64,000 bases of DNA from Clostridia bacterium (lineage in GTDB: Bacteria; Bacillota; Clostridia; Oscillospirales; CAG-272), in contig JAFQPM010000008.1 in assembly GCA_017411745.1 (NCBI GenBank), positions 33,540-97,539 on the forward strand, in the 5' to 3' direction. The notes under the pieces are model-generated. The model worked only from the letters and a program-made list of their open reading frames with translations, ran no database searches and was not told the origin of the DNA. Below are positions 25,803 to 37,081 of the stretch, piece after piece. The first letter of the stretch is position 1; each line of letters opens with the position of its first letter. A program made the position numbers and the translations under genes.

Positions 25803-26975
25803 TCAGAACTCCAATTCTATAATGCCCTTCTTGAGGTAATCGGTATAGCTCTCGATGCCGTCCTTCTTGATGGCAACGCCCTTTTCCCAACGGCAACCGA
25901 AGGTAGGTCCGGAGATAAAGGTATCGATCTGGAAGGTCATATTCTCCTGAAGCAGATAGTCGGTGCTGGTCTCCATCCAGGGAGCCTCGACCTCGATCAT
26001 ACCTGTTCCGTGGCAAGGACCGTAAACGTAGTTCTTCTCATATCCCGCATCCTTGTACTTCTGAAGGAATGCCTTTGCAACGTCACTCGCCATAACGCCG
26101 GCCTTGAGATTTTCGCCGGTCCACTCGTGCATCTGACGGCAGAACTCAACAAGCTCACGGCGCTCGCCCTCAAGCTTGCCCATAATAACGGGAAGTCCGA
26201 TACTGGGAGAATAGCCGTCTATCTTCGCGGAGAGGTTGAGCTGAACGATATCGCCCTTCTTGATCTCTCTGTAACGCGAACGGCTGATAGCGTGACGGGT
26301 GCTCTCCTCGCTGAATACGTACATAGGAAGACCCTCGTACTCTGCGCCGTTTTCATAAATAACTCTCTGGGCAACGCCAACCATCTGAAGCTCGGTAACA
26401 CCGGGCTTGAGGGATCTGATAACCTCGTCGGTAGCAAGCTCGATAATTCGGAAGCCCTCGCGGATACAAGCAAGCTCGTTAGCGCTCTTGATCTGACGGA
26501 GAGATACCATAATATCGTTGCACTTCACTATCTCAGCCTTGGGATAAGCGTCCTTAAGTCCCTCGTAAATGGGGAGAGTGCACTCAACGTAGCTTCCAAG
26601 ACCGATCTTGATATGCTCACCGGTAACGCCGATAGCCTTGAATACGTCGTTAAAGGTGCTTGCCTGAAGCTCGGGATAGGAGGGGTCTGCGGACTCGCGG
26701 AATTCGCGAAGAACGAATACCTTGTCGATCTTACCGAAGTCCTTTCCGAAAACTGCGGACTCGGGACCAACGAGAAGCGCCGCGTCACCGCTTGCACTGA
26801 TAGCAACGCCCGCTCTTTCAAAGAGAGGCCAGAAGCCCGAGAAATATCTTGCGTTAGCGTAGTCACTCTCGGTGGAAGCTACGATCATAACGTCAAGTCC
26901 GCGCTCGCGGAGCATCTTGGCTGCCTTCTGGATTCTTTCCTGATATTCCCAATCAGGTATGCATACTCTGTTCAT
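25803..26975 (-). CDS. M24 pita-bread family protein, creatinase-like with altered metal ligands
   Basis: 390 residues with an AAGGAG ribosome binding site. The N-terminal creatinase/prolidase domain covers about 1-150 and the pita-bread catalytic domain about 160-385. The conserved His is visible in PCHGTGMIEVEAPW, and later Glu-containing blocks in QENMTFQIDTF and CRWEKGVAIKK. The two Asp metal ligands usually found in the DxGxxxxGYxxDxTRTF motif are absent: the local sequence is LNLSAKIDGYSPSIG. That loss is typical of creatinase-type, metal-independent members rather than aminopeptidase P. It is first in the operon with the ASRT-like and creatininase-like genes. Catalysis on a creatine-like amidino compound is plausible; inactivity or another reaction is also possible. 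Confidence 0.82.
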   Translation of the reverse strand: MNRVCIPDWEYQERIQKAAKMLRERGLDVMIVASTESDYANARYFSGFWPLFERAGVAISASGDAALLVGPESAVFGKDFGKIDKVFVLREFRESADPSYPELQASTFNDVFKAIGVTGEHIKIGLGSYVECTLPIYEGLKDAYPKAEIVKCNDIMVSLRQIKSANELACIREGFRIIELATDEVIRSLKPGVTELQMVGVAQRVIYENGAEYEGLPMYVFSEESTRHAISRSRYREIKKGDIVQLNLSAKIDGYSPSIGLPVIMGKLEGERRELVEFCRQMHEWTGENLKAGVMASDVAKAFLQKYKDAGYEKNYVYGPCHGTGMIEVEAPWMETSTDYLLQENMTFQIDTFISGPTFGCRWEKGVAIKKDGIESYTDYLKKGIIELEF

Positions 26976-27013
26976 GGTTATTCTCCTTTTTTTATAAAAT
27001 TATTTTCATTTTC

Positions 27014-27019
27014 ATTATA
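27014..27019 (-). promoter_or_regulatory. -10 box of the creatinase-like operon without a good -35
   Basis: TATAAT on the minus strand about 39 bp upstream of ATG 26975. The hexamer 17 bp further upstream (AATACA) does not match a -35. A weak -35 suits a promoter that needs an activator, and the divergent gene encodes an AraC-type activator. Confidence 0.45.
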
Positions 27020-27103
27020 CATTTTTTCGCACCTTTTGTATTTGCATTATCTTCAATATATTTTGAACTTTCGTAAATTTTTTTACTAAATTAGATAATG
27101 CTA

Positions 27104-27131
27104 TTGACAAAACCGCGACATCCGCTATAAT
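27104..27131 (+). promoter_or_regulatory. Consensus promoter directly abutting the AraC start codon
   Basis: TTGACA, 16 bp, TATAAT. The -10 box ends 6 bp before the ATG at 27138, so the expected transcription start falls on or within 2 nt of the start codon. Confidence 0.75.
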
Positions 27132-27137
27132 AAAAAT

Positions 27138-28007
27138 ATGGAATATATCATAAAAAGACTTCAAACGAACCTTAACATAACGGGCATCGTGAACATTCAC
27201 TTTTTCGAATTTGACAAGAACTTTACAACGGCTGACGAAAGGCATCCGTTCTACGAGCTGGTTTTTGTCAACACGGGAAAGCTACAGATCATCTCCGAAA
27301 GCTACACGGGAAAGCTGTCGAAGGATCAGCTCATCATTCACCGCCCCAACGACTCGCACTCGCTCCGTTGCAGCGACGAGACCAACCCAACCGTCATCAT
27401 AATCGGCTTCGAATGCGACACAAATGCGCTCGAGGTCCTGGCAAATACACCGATAACGCTTAACGAATCGGCTATCAAAAAGCTTGCCGAGATTGTAAAG
27501 GAGGCGCGCAACGTGTTTGCCCCTCCCTTCAACATCCCGACGCACAATATGAAAAAAAAGAAAAAGCAGAGCTACGGAGCCGAGCAGATGCTCAAAATAC
27601 TGCTTGAATATTTTCTTCTTAAGCTGGTCCGCGAGTATTATTACAACGAAAATATCGAAGAAAACCTAAGACCGCCTCTCAGTCAAAGCGAGCTGGTGGA
27701 ATACGTAGATCTCAACTACCGCGAAAGGATCACGATAGAGGAGCTGGCGTTTTTGTTCAAGACCAACCGTTCAACGCTCTGTAAGGAGTTCAAGGCGGCA
27801 ACCGGCAAAACGCTTGTCGAATATATCAACGAAAAGAAGATCGGCAAGGCGAAGAAAATGATCGCCGAGTCAAACGACAGCTTCACAAAAATCGCCGAGG
27901 ATCTGCACTTCGACAGTATCCACTATTTCACAAGACTCTTCAAAAAGCTCTCGGGAATGACCCCGACCGAGTACCGCGCCGAGCACAAAAAACAGGCGCA
28001 ACCCTAA
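27138..28007 (+). CDS. AraC-family transcriptional regulator
   Basis: 289 residues. An N-terminal cupin-like sensor domain (about 10-100; HPFYELVFVNTGKLQI) is followed by a linker and two helix-turn-helix motifs in the last 100 residues (ITIEELAFLFKTNRSTLCKEFKAATGK and FTKIAEDLHFDSIHYFTRLFKKLSGMTPTEYR, here quoted as separate blocks of the standard AraC signature). It is divergent from the creatinase-like operon and probably activates it in response to a small ligand. No Shine-Dalgarno is seen and the promoter abuts the ATG, so the mRNA may be leaderless. A downstream terminator closes the gene. Confidence 0.88.
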   Translation: MEYIIKRLQTNLNITGIVNIHFFEFDKNFTTADERHPFYELVFVNTGKLQIISESYTGKLSKDQLIIHRPNDSHSLRCSDETNPTVIIIGFECDTNALEVLANTPITLNESAIKKLAEIVKEARNVFAPPFNIPTHNMKKKKKQSYGAEQMLKILLEYFLLKLVREYYYNENIEENLRPPLSQSELVEYVDLNYRERITIEELAFLFKTNRSTLCKEFKAATGKTLVEYINEKKIGKAKKMIAESNDSFTKIAEDLHFDSIHYFTRLFKKLSGMTPTEYRAEHKKQAQP

Positions 28008-28008
28008 T

Positions 28009-28043
28009 AAAAAACCACGGCCGTCACGGTCGTGGTTTTTGTT
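28009..28043. terminator. Bidirectional terminator after the AraC gene
   Basis: Stem AAAAACCACGGCC with GGTCGTGGTTTTT and a 4-5 nt loop, flanked by A and T runs. It serves the convergent AraC gene and LRR lipoprotein gene. Confidence 0.85.
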
Positions 28044-28049
28044 TGAGTT

Positions 28050-29468
28050 TTATTTTTCTGTATTAATTTCAGGCTTTGCAATCAAAGCCGTGTTCCCATC
28101 CGCGACCTCAATTCCGTTGCAATCAACGGGAGTAAGCGAAGTACAGCCCTTGAAGGCATCCTTGCCAACAGCCTTCACGTTACCAAGCTCAACCGAGGAA
28201 AGCGATTCGCAAAGCGCAAAGGTTGAGCTTCCGATCTCGGTCACCTTGTCGGGCATCGCAACCGATTTTAGCGACCTGCATCCGTAAAACGCCTGCATAC
28301 CGATCTTCTCCACACCCGAGCCAAAAGCGACGGCTTCAAGATTGTCACATCCGAAAAACGCGTCGTCACCGATAGAAATCACCGAATCGGGCATATCGAT
28401 CGACTTAAGCGAGCGACAGCCGTAAAAAGCTCTTACTCCAATGCTCTTTATTCCCTCTCCAAGCGCAAATTTCGCAATATAAGCACAGCTTGCGAAGGCT
28501 CTGTCAGGGATTTCATCGCAACCAACCAACGAAACCTCGCGAAGACTCACGGGAACGAAATCATCGTTGTAATCAGCGCTCTCCGCACCGAAAATATAGC
28601 CCAAAAAGCGATTGTTCTCGGCGGTCTCACCTACAATGGAAAGAGAGAGCGAATAGATCGACTTGCAGTTATAAAGAGCGCCCAGCCCAATACGCTCCGC
28701 GCCCTCAAGCGAGAGCGAAAAGAGCGACGAACAATATCCAAAAGCATAATTTCCAATCTCGGCAACCGAGCCGCCAAGCTGAGCATAAACGAGATCAAAG
28801 CACTCGTAAAACGCAAATTTTCCAATCGAAGTAACAGTTTCGGGAAGCACGATTGCACAAAGCTTCTTACAGCCTGCAAAAGCGTTATCCGCCACCGACT
28901 CCGCCGCACCGACGATCACGACCTCAAGCGTGGCAGGCACCTTGACCGCGTGGTATTCGTAGCTGTCAGCACCAAAAATATAGCCAAAGTGAGCGTTCTC
29001 CCCACCGTCGCCAATAAAGGGAATGCGAAGCGTGACCAGCGCGGACGCGCCCTCAAAAGCACCCTTCTCTATCGATCTCACGCTGTCGGGCACGTAGACC
29101 GCGCGAACGGTAGCGTTGGCAAAAGCAGCCTCTCCGAGAGCAACCACGGCAGCACCGCCGATCTCATCGGGAATCACAACTATATTATCCGCGCCGACAT
29201 AATCGGTTATCTTGACCTCATTATCTCCAACCGACTCAAACTCAAAGCAGGCTGCGTCAGTGACCTCGTTGAGACCAAACGCCGATCCAACCTTTTCCTT
29301 ATATTCCTCGTATTTGGCGGCGTTAATTGCCGCCTGCTCACTCATTCCGTCAACAGCGGTGAACTCCTCCTTGCCCTCCCAGTCGCCGTCCTCAACGGGC
29401 GCCTGAATACAGCTAACACACACTAATGCAAGACAAAGAGCAAGACAAACAATAAAAATCTTTTTCAT
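28050..29468 (-). CDS. BspA-type leucine-rich repeat lipoprotein
   Basis: 472 residues from ATG 29468 (GGAAGG 6 bp upstream, 1 bp after the previous stop codon). Lipobox LVCVSC (Cys about 20). After a short linker and an FEFESVGDNEVKITDY segment, the body is built from about a dozen LRR_5 units of about 23 residues (for example IGVRAFYGCRSLKSIDMPDS). Two units share a longer insert with FGYIFGAxSxxY, suggesting internal duplication. BspA-like proteins are surface adhesins or ligand binders in gut and oral bacteria. It is the last gene of the operon starting with the HD hydrolase. Confidence 0.88.
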   Translation of the reverse strand: MKKIFIVCLALCLALVCVSCIQAPVEDGDWEGKEEFTAVDGMSEQAAINAAKYEEYKEKVGSAFGLNEVTDAACFEFESVGDNEVKITDYVGADNIVVIPDEIGGAAVVALGEAAFANATVRAVYVPDSVRSIEKGAFEGASALVTLRIPFIGDGGENAHFGYIFGADSYEYHAVKVPATLEVVIVGAAESVADNAFAGCKKLCAIVLPETVTSIGKFAFYECFDLVYAQLGGSVAEIGNYAFGYCSSLFSLSLEGAERIGLGALYNCKSIYSLSLSIVGETAENNRFLGYIFGAESADYNDDFVPVSLREVSLVGCDEIPDRAFASCAYIAKFALGEGIKSIGVRAFYGCRSLKSIDMPDSVISIGDDAFFGCDNLEAVAFGSGVEKIGMQAFYGCRSLKSVAMPDKVTEIGSSTFALCESLSSVELGNVKAVGKDAFKGCTSLTPVDCNGIEVADGNTALIAKPEINTEK

Positions 29469-29469
29469 T

Positions 29470-29991
29470 TTAACCTTCCACTCGCTTTTTTGGGTCGCCA
29501 TTTTCCAAAAGCTCCTTCTCCTCACTTCCAACGCGGACCGAATGATATCCTATAAGCACGCAAAAAGGAATTATCTGTGCAAAAAACCATTTCGCGCCGA
29601 TATCCCAAAGCGTTTTGATCTCCTCGGCCTCCTCGCCGGACACATCTCCCTTTTGGAGAAGAACGTACCCGAGCATAACAGTATAAGTGAATGCTGCCAC
29701 AATACAAGCAATAAATAACTGCTCCTTGCGGCTGTGCACGGGCACGTATTTTTCCTTATTCGAATAAAACGCCGCTATGATCAGCGCGACCAGCGGAACG
29801 GGAAGGAATGCCGCTACGTGCTCAAGCAACCAAATAATATTTGGGGTATCTTCCTTGTCGTTCAGCTTTTCCACTATCTCGGGCACTTTTTCACAATAAA
29901 AGGAAAAAGCAGCTATCATTAGAATACAGGCAACTACGATACAAACAACGATCTGAAAGGTATCGTGCTTTATTTTATTATTTTCTGCCAT
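29470..29991 (-). CDS. Predicted four-TM membrane protein
   Basis: 173 residues with an AAGGA ribosome binding site. Membrane segments are visible at about 10-31, 50-70, 88-112 and 133-152, with charged ends (SEEKELLENGDPKKRVEG). No family is recognised. It begins 18 bp after the small Cys-rich gene, and its stop codon is separated by 1 bp from the LRR lipoprotein start, so the two are probably translationally coupled. Confidence 0.65.
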   Translation of the reverse strand: MAENNKIKHDTFQIVVCIVVACILMIAAFSFYCEKVPEIVEKLNDKEDTPNIIWLLEHVAAFLPVPLVALIIAAFYSNKEKYVPVHSRKEQLFIACIVAAFTYTVMLGYVLLQKGDVSGEEAEEIKTLWDIGAKWFFAQIIPFCVLIGYHSVRVGSEEKELLENGDPKKRVEG

Positions 29992-30009
29992 CGTTTGATC
30001 CTTTGTTTT

Positions 30010-30219
30010 TTAATTTTGTTTTTGTACGCTTTTATACTCGTCATAAAAGCGATAATAGGGACATCTATTCGTGTTTCTGCCGAGAAAATCTATCATCTCG
30101 TCCTCGTCGAGCGATATCGAGCAGATATATTCGTCCCATTCCTCGTCGTAGTCGTAAAATTCGCAGGTCTCGCAAGTGCCGACCGCGCGTTTTTTGTTAT
30201 CTGAATTGTCAATCATCAT
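30010..30219 (-). CDS. Small acidic Cys-rich protein (DUF6472-like)
   Basis: 69 residues. Pattern CETCEFYDYDEEWDEYICS followed by LDEDEMIDFLGRNTNRCPYY. Four Cys (two in CxxC, then IC and RCP) could bind one metal ion. The pattern matches a clostridial family of about 60-70 residues that I recall as DUF6472; I could not check this. The start overlaps the stop of the cytidine deaminase gene by 4 bp (ATGA), which indicates translational coupling. Confidence 0.7.
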   Translation of the reverse strand: MMIDNSDNKKRAVGTCETCEFYDYDEEWDEYICSISLDEDEMIDFLGRNTNRCPYYRFYDEYKSVQKQN

Positions 30220-30647
30220 CTGTCACCCTTTAACACGAACGTATCGGGAAGGAGCTCTCCGAGCGTTCTCAAAACGGGCTTTTCCCCGTCAAAAAGAACG
30301 ATATTGAAGTCCGCACCGCAAAATTCGGACATAAATTGTCGGCAGATCCCGCAAGGAGCACAGATCTCGCCTATCTGGTCGCCGTGCGGAGCTCCCACGA
30401 TAGCGATCGCCTCAAAATCACGCTTACCCATACTGATAGCGGCTAAAAATGCAGACCTTTCAGCACATATAGTTCCGCCGAACGAGGCGTTCTCCACGTT
30501 TGCCCCACGAACGATCTGACCGTCCGAGCAAAGCAACGCCGCACCCACCGCAAAATGAGAATAGGGCGAATGTGAGCATTTTCTCGCCTCCAAAGCCTCG
30601 TGTATCAATTCTCTTTCGTTTATCATATCAATCAAGTCTCGGCACAT
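30216..30647 (-). CDS. cdd: Cytidine deaminase
   Basis: 143 residues from ATG 30647, which has GGAGG 10 bp upstream; ATG 30626 (136 residues) is an alternative start. The zinc site is complete: CAER (about 61-64, Cys and catalytic Glu) and PCGICRQ (about 98-104) supply the ligands of the homotetrameric family. The N-terminal YSHFAVGAALLCSDG block binds nucleoside. It converts cytidine and deoxycytidine to uridine and deoxyuridine in pyrimidine salvage. It lies 20 bp after the HD-domain gene and overlaps the next gene by 4 bp. Confidence 0.93.
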   Translation of the reverse strand: MCRDLIDMINERELIHEALEARKCSHSPYSHFAVGAALLCSDGQIVRGANVENASFGGTICAERSAFLAAISMGKRDFEAIAIVGAPHGDQIGEICAPCGICRQFMSEFCGADFNIVLFDGEKPVLRTLGELLPDTFVLKGDR

Positions 30648-30667
30648 CGCCGAAGATCCTCCAAGCC

Positions 30668-31255
30668 TTATTTATTCGAGCCCTCAATAAAGTAAGCCGC
30701 CTCGGTGTCGGCACAGTTGAGGAAAAACGCCAAGGGGAACATTTCAAGCGCCTTTCCGACGTTACCGGGGTCCTCGTTGCCCGAAAAGCCCATATGATAT
30801 CGGATAGCAAACGCTTCGTCGCGCGTCAGTCGCATATAGCCCGAAGCGATATATACCGACTTTTCTCCGTGACCGTAGGGCAGATTGTCTTCAATCGTGT
30901 AATACGGTACCGATTCCCACTTGCCCTCGGGGTTTTTAACGTTTCGGAAGCTGACCTTGTAAAAATTCACCTTACAGATATCGTGAAGCAGCGCCGCGAT
31001 AGCAATGCTCTCCTCGTTATACTCTATACCGTAGGCTTCCTTGATCCTCGGGCGCGAAAGAATATCACACAGGCAGTCGTAGACGTTGAGCGTGTGCTCG
31101 ACCAATCCGCCCTCGTAATTTCCGTGAAAGCGCGTCGATGCGGGCGCGGTAAAAAAGTCACTGCCTTCGGAGCAAAGATATTCGAGCAGTCGGTCTGCTC
31201 CATCTCTCTTTATTTTTTCCTTATAGATCGAAATAAATCTTTCTCTGTTGGTCAT
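30668..31255 (-). CDS. HD-domain hydrolase
   Basis: 195 residues from ATG 31255 with an AAGGGAG ribosome binding site. HD phosphohydrolase motif: His in GGLVEHTLNVYD, then His-Asp in ALLHDICKV, and a later Asp (LNCADTEAAYF). A region around TRFHGNYEGGLVEH resembles the HD proteins of the YhaM/3'-5' exonuclease type, but no OB-fold is present. It could act on nucleotides or oligonucleotides. It is first in an operon with cytidine deaminase, behind its own promoter. Confidence 0.78.
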   Translation of the reverse strand: MTNRERFISIYKEKIKRDGADRLLEYLCSEGSDFFTAPASTRFHGNYEGGLVEHTLNVYDCLCDILSRPRIKEAYGIEYNEESIAIAALLHDICKVNFYKVSFRNVKNPEGKWESVPYYTIEDNLPYGHGEKSVYIASGYMRLTRDEAFAIRYHMGFSGNEDPGNVGKALEMFPLAFFLNCADTEAAYFIEGSNK

Positions 31256-31297
31256 GTTCTCTCCCTTTCGCAATAAGCATAAAACTCTACATTTTAT

Positions 31298-31326
31298 ATT
31301 CTAACAAAATAACGGAGATTTGTCAA
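31298..31326 (-). promoter_or_regulatory. Predicted sigma-A promoter of the HD hydrolase/cdd operon
   Basis: Minus strand TTGACA, 17 bp, TAGAAT, about 42 bp upstream of ATG 31255. Confidence 0.7.
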
Positions 31327-31337
31327 GTCCGCAACAC

Positions 31338-31367
31338 AAAAAACCGAGGCATTGCCTCGGTTTTTAT
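31338..31367. terminator. Terminator downstream of the Ca2+-type ATPase
   Basis: Stem AAACCGAGGC (31341-31350) with GCCTCGGTTT (31354-31363), 3-nt loop, A and T runs on both flanks. Confidence 0.85.
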
Positions 31368-31463
31368 AAAATTATTCTGCCTTCTTGATAACAGGTTAAT
31401 TATATCTCTCAAAAATGACCTTGTCAACAAAAAATCAATAAAAACCCTGATTTTTCGCCAAGA

Positions 31464-34178
<2,715 letters not shown>

Positions 34179-34235
34179 CCTAAAACAGATATATGCAAAC
34201 GGGCAAGGATTTAGCCCCAAACCGCAAAAGTCAAC

Positions 34236-34272
34236 AAAAAAGACTGCTCTACCCAAAGCAAAGCAGCCTTTT
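34236..34272 (-). terminator. Terminator after citrate synthase
   Basis: Minus strand GGCTGCT ... AGCAGTC stem with one G-U pair, a loop of about 13 nt and a following TTTTTTG tract, located between the citrate synthase stop and the ATPase start. Confidence 0.65.
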
Positions 34273-34303
34273 TCTCCGCCGAAGCGGAATTTTATTTATG
34301 CCG

Positions 34304-35692
34304 TCAGCATCTTTCGTCCATCGCAACGTAATCTCTGGTCTTGGAGATGCATTTGTACGCGGGACGAATGATCTTGTTCGAGGTGCAATATTCTTCCATA
34401 CGGTGAGCGCACCAGCCCGCAACTCTCGCGATCGCGAAAAGAGGAGTATACATTTCGGTAGGAATATCAAGCATACGGTAAACGAGACCTGAATAAAGGT
34501 CGACGTTCGCGCACATATCCTTGTCAACTCCCTTGTATGCCCTGAAGAGCGAAGGGGTGATGGTCTCGATCTTTTCCAGAAGCTCGAAATCCTCGCCAAA
34601 GCCCTTGTCGTAAGCCAGCTTCTTGGCATAGGTCTTGAGCATAACCGCACGGGGGTCGGACTTCGTATATATCGCGTGCCCCATACCGTAAATAAGTCCC
34701 GAGCCGTCGTTCGCCTCTCCGTTGAGTATCTTGAGCAGGAAGGAGGCAACCTCGTCCTCGTTGTTTATATCCTTGACGTTCGCCTTGATGCAGTCGAACA
34801 TTTCCTGAACCTTGAGGTTCGCACCGCCGTGACGGGGGCCCTTGAGCGCACCTATCGCCGCACTGATTGCCGAATAGGTATCAGAGCCCGAGCTTGAGAG
34901 CACACGGCAGGTAAAGGTCGAGCAGTTACCACCTCCGTGCTCGGCATGAACGACGAGACAAAGGTCAAGCAGCCTTGCCTCCTCCTCGGTGTAGCTCTTG
35001 TCCGAGCGCAAAACTCTCAAAAAGTTCTCCGCAGTAGAAAGCTCGTCCTTGGGGTTGTGGAGATTGAGGCTCTTATCAAAAAACGCATTCTGATAGACCG
35101 CGTAGGACTGCGCCGCGATAACGGGCAGACGCGCAAGCAGCTCCATACTCTGATGAAGCATATTTTCAAGCCCCGTATCGTCGGGATTGTCGTCGTAAGC
35201 GTAAAGCGAAAGCACCGCGCTCGCCATCTTGTTCATTATCGAAGCAGAGGGCGCCTTCATAATAATATCCTCGGTAAATCTGGGTGGCAGACGGCGGTAT
35301 GCCGCAAGAATATCGTTGAATTCCGCGAGCTCCTGCTCGTTTGGCAAATGACCGAAGAAAAGCAGATAAGCACATTCCTCGAAGCCGAATCTTCCCTCTT
35401 TTACGAAATTATTTACAAGAGATGTGATCTTGTATCCGCGGTATTCAAGGCTACCTTCGACCGCACACTTCTCTCCCTCGTTCATAACGTAACCGTGCGC
35501 ATTACCAACTCTCGTAACGCCTGCGACTACACCCGAGCCGTCAAGCTCTCGCAGACCGCGCTTGACTCTGTATTTATCAAACGAGCCCTTGGGTATAACG
35601 TAAGCCGACCGCGCATCGTCGAGCATCGCCTGAAATTCTTTTTCAACTATCTCGTCGTGGTCGCTTTTATATTTTTTAGAATTAAGCTGCAT
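34304..35692 (-). CDS. gltA: Citrate synthase
   Basis: 462 residues with AGGAG 6 bp before ATG 35692. Active-site blocks of si-citrate synthase are visible: LVVHAEHGGGNCSTFTCR (first His), YGMGHAIYTKSDPRA (catalytic His near 325), and the late IARVAGWCAHRMEE region with the substrate-binding Arg. An N-terminal extension of about 50 residues precedes the core, as in many clostridial enzymes. It condenses acetyl-CoA and oxaloacetate, probably for glutamate synthesis in an incomplete TCA cycle. No other TCA gene is adjacent. Confidence 0.93.
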   Translation of the reverse strand: MQLNSKKYKSDHDEIVEKEFQAMLDDARSAYVIPKGSFDKYRVKRGLRELDGSGVVAGVTRVGNAHGYVMNEGEKCAVEGSLEYRGYKITSLVNNFVKEGRFGFEECAYLLFFGHLPNEQELAEFNDILAAYRRLPPRFTEDIIMKAPSASIMNKMASAVLSLYAYDDNPDDTGLENMLHQSMELLARLPVIAAQSYAVYQNAFFDKSLNLHNPKDELSTAENFLRVLRSDKSYTEEEARLLDLCLVVHAEHGGGNCSTFTCRVLSSSGSDTYSAISAAIGALKGPRHGGANLKVQEMFDCIKANVKDINNEDEVASFLLKILNGEANDGSGLIYGMGHAIYTKSDPRAVMLKTYAKKLAYDKGFGEDFELLEKIETITPSLFRAYKGVDKDMCANVDLYSGLVYRMLDIPTEMYTPLFAIARVAGWCAHRMEEYCTSNKIIRPAYKCISKTRDYVAMDERC

Positions 35693-35784
35693 TCATATCT
35701 CCTTTCCGCCGCGCGCGGCGCAAATTCGCAAGTAATTTTTGCACAGATCCTCAAGGGGATCACGCAAAACAAGTATATTTATAC

Positions 35785-35813
35785 ATTTTATCACCGAAAG
35801 CCAAAATTTGCAA
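35785..35813 (-). promoter_or_regulatory. Possible promoter of citrate synthase
   Basis: Minus strand TTGCAA, 17 bp, TAAAAT, about 93 bp upstream of ATG 35692. The leader contains GC-rich CCGCGCGCGGC palindromic sequence near 35705-35720 that could affect expression. Confidence 0.45.
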
Positions 35814-35911
35814 TTAATAAATTGTAAACTTTCATTATTTGGAGCTCCGCGCGCGAGTTTTTGCGTTTTTTTGCAAGAAATTCCGCATTTCAATTCAACC
35901 AGCGAGCAAGA

Positions 35912-37081
35912 TCAGCACCTGTCCACGTTGACGATTACAAAATGATCAGGCTTTTCCTCTGCTATCCTTCCCTGAACAGCAGCCTTTATCTCGTCATCGG
36001 TCAGCTTGACCTCAAACGGCACGCTGATATCAAAAAGCAGATTGGTGTGAGTCTTTCCGCGAACGAATCGAAAATCGTGGATCTCAAACCTTTCGTCTAC
36101 GGTCTTGACGCGATCCAAAACGAAATCTCTCATATTATTGATCTCCTCGTCGTCGACAACAATGGGATCCATGTGAATGTTCGACTGTATTCCAAGCTCG
36201 GCGTTCAATCTTTTCTCAATAAGATCGATCATATCGTGAGACTCAAAAATATCCCTCGATCCGTCAACCTCAACGTGCAGATTTGCCACGAAGCGACCGG
36301 GGCCGTAGCTGTGCACGACCATATCGTGAATACCAAGCGCCTCGGGAAACTCTGCAACTATCGCCTTGATCCCCTCGACTACCTCGTCAGACGGCGCCTC
36401 TCCGAGAATAGAATTTTTTGTGTCGTTGAGTATCTTGATACCTGCGATAAAAATGACAACCGCGACCGCGACGCCCATGTATCCGTCTATGTCAACGCCC
36501 GTAAATTTGAAAATAAGCATAGCGATAAGCACCGCCGTGCTCGCGCCCGCGTCCGAAAGACTGTCCGCCGCCGTTGCTCTCATCACCGCAGAGTCTATCT
36601 TGTTCGCTATCCTGCGATTGAACAGCACGAGCCAGAGCTTGAACGCGATCGAGACCGCAAGAACTCCGACCATAAGCCAGATATTCGAGCCGTCGGTCAC
36701 GTTTTCCGAGTCAAATATTTTGCTGATCGACTCGGAAAAGAGATTCCATCCCACAAGCATAACGAAAAAAGAGACTATCATGCTCGCCACGTACTCAATT
36801 CGCGCGTGCCCAAAGGGGTGATCTCTGTCGGCAGGCTTTGCCGCAAGCTTGAAGCTGATCAGCGAGATGATCTGCGAGCCCGCGTCGGATAAATTGTTTA
36901 TACCGTCACCCGCAAGCGAGATCGCACCGAACAGAAGTCCAACAGCGATCTTTCCCGCCGCCAAAATAACGTTTACTATTATTCCCACGATGCTCGCAAG
37001 CGTTCCGTACGCCCGTCTCACCGCAGGGGATTTTATATTTTCTCTGTCCTTGATGAACAGTCTGCATAAAAGCTCAGTCAA
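35912..37081 (-). CDS. Cation diffusion facilitator (CDF) metal transporter, TTG start
   Basis: 389 residues. Start codon is TTG 37081 with GAGAGG 7 bp upstream; no nearby in-frame ATG gives the expected N-terminus. The CDF core has six TM helices with the transport-site motif in GLLFGAISLAGDGINNLSDA and the second site in AADSLSDAGAST (xxDxxxD types). The HPFGHARIEY cytoplasmic loop follows TM3. The C-terminal domain (about 215-310) has HDMVVHSYGPGRFVANLHVEVD, and an extra tail of about 80 residues follows. It exports divalent metals such as Mn, Zn, Fe or Co; the DxxxD-type pattern hints at Mn/Fe. A tiny ATG frame (MKRGFFFD) overlaps the start region. Confidence 0.87.
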   Translation of the reverse strand: MTELLCRLFIKDRENIKSPAVRRAYGTLASIVGIIVNVILAAGKIAVGLLFGAISLAGDGINNLSDAGSQIISLISFKLAAKPADRDHPFGHARIEYVASMIVSFFVMLVGWNLFSESISKIFDSENVTDGSNIWLMVGVLAVSIAFKLWLVLFNRRIANKIDSAVMRATAADSLSDAGASTAVLIAMLIFKFTGVDIDGYMGVAVAVVIFIAGIKILNDTKNSILGEAPSDEVVEGIKAIVAEFPEALGIHDMVVHSYGPGRFVANLHVEVDGSRDIFESHDMIDLIEKRLNAELGIQSNIHMDPIVVDDEEINNMRDFVLDRVKTVDERFEIHDFRFVRGKTHTNLLFDISVPFEVKLTDDEIKAAVQGRIAEEKPDHFVIVNVDRC

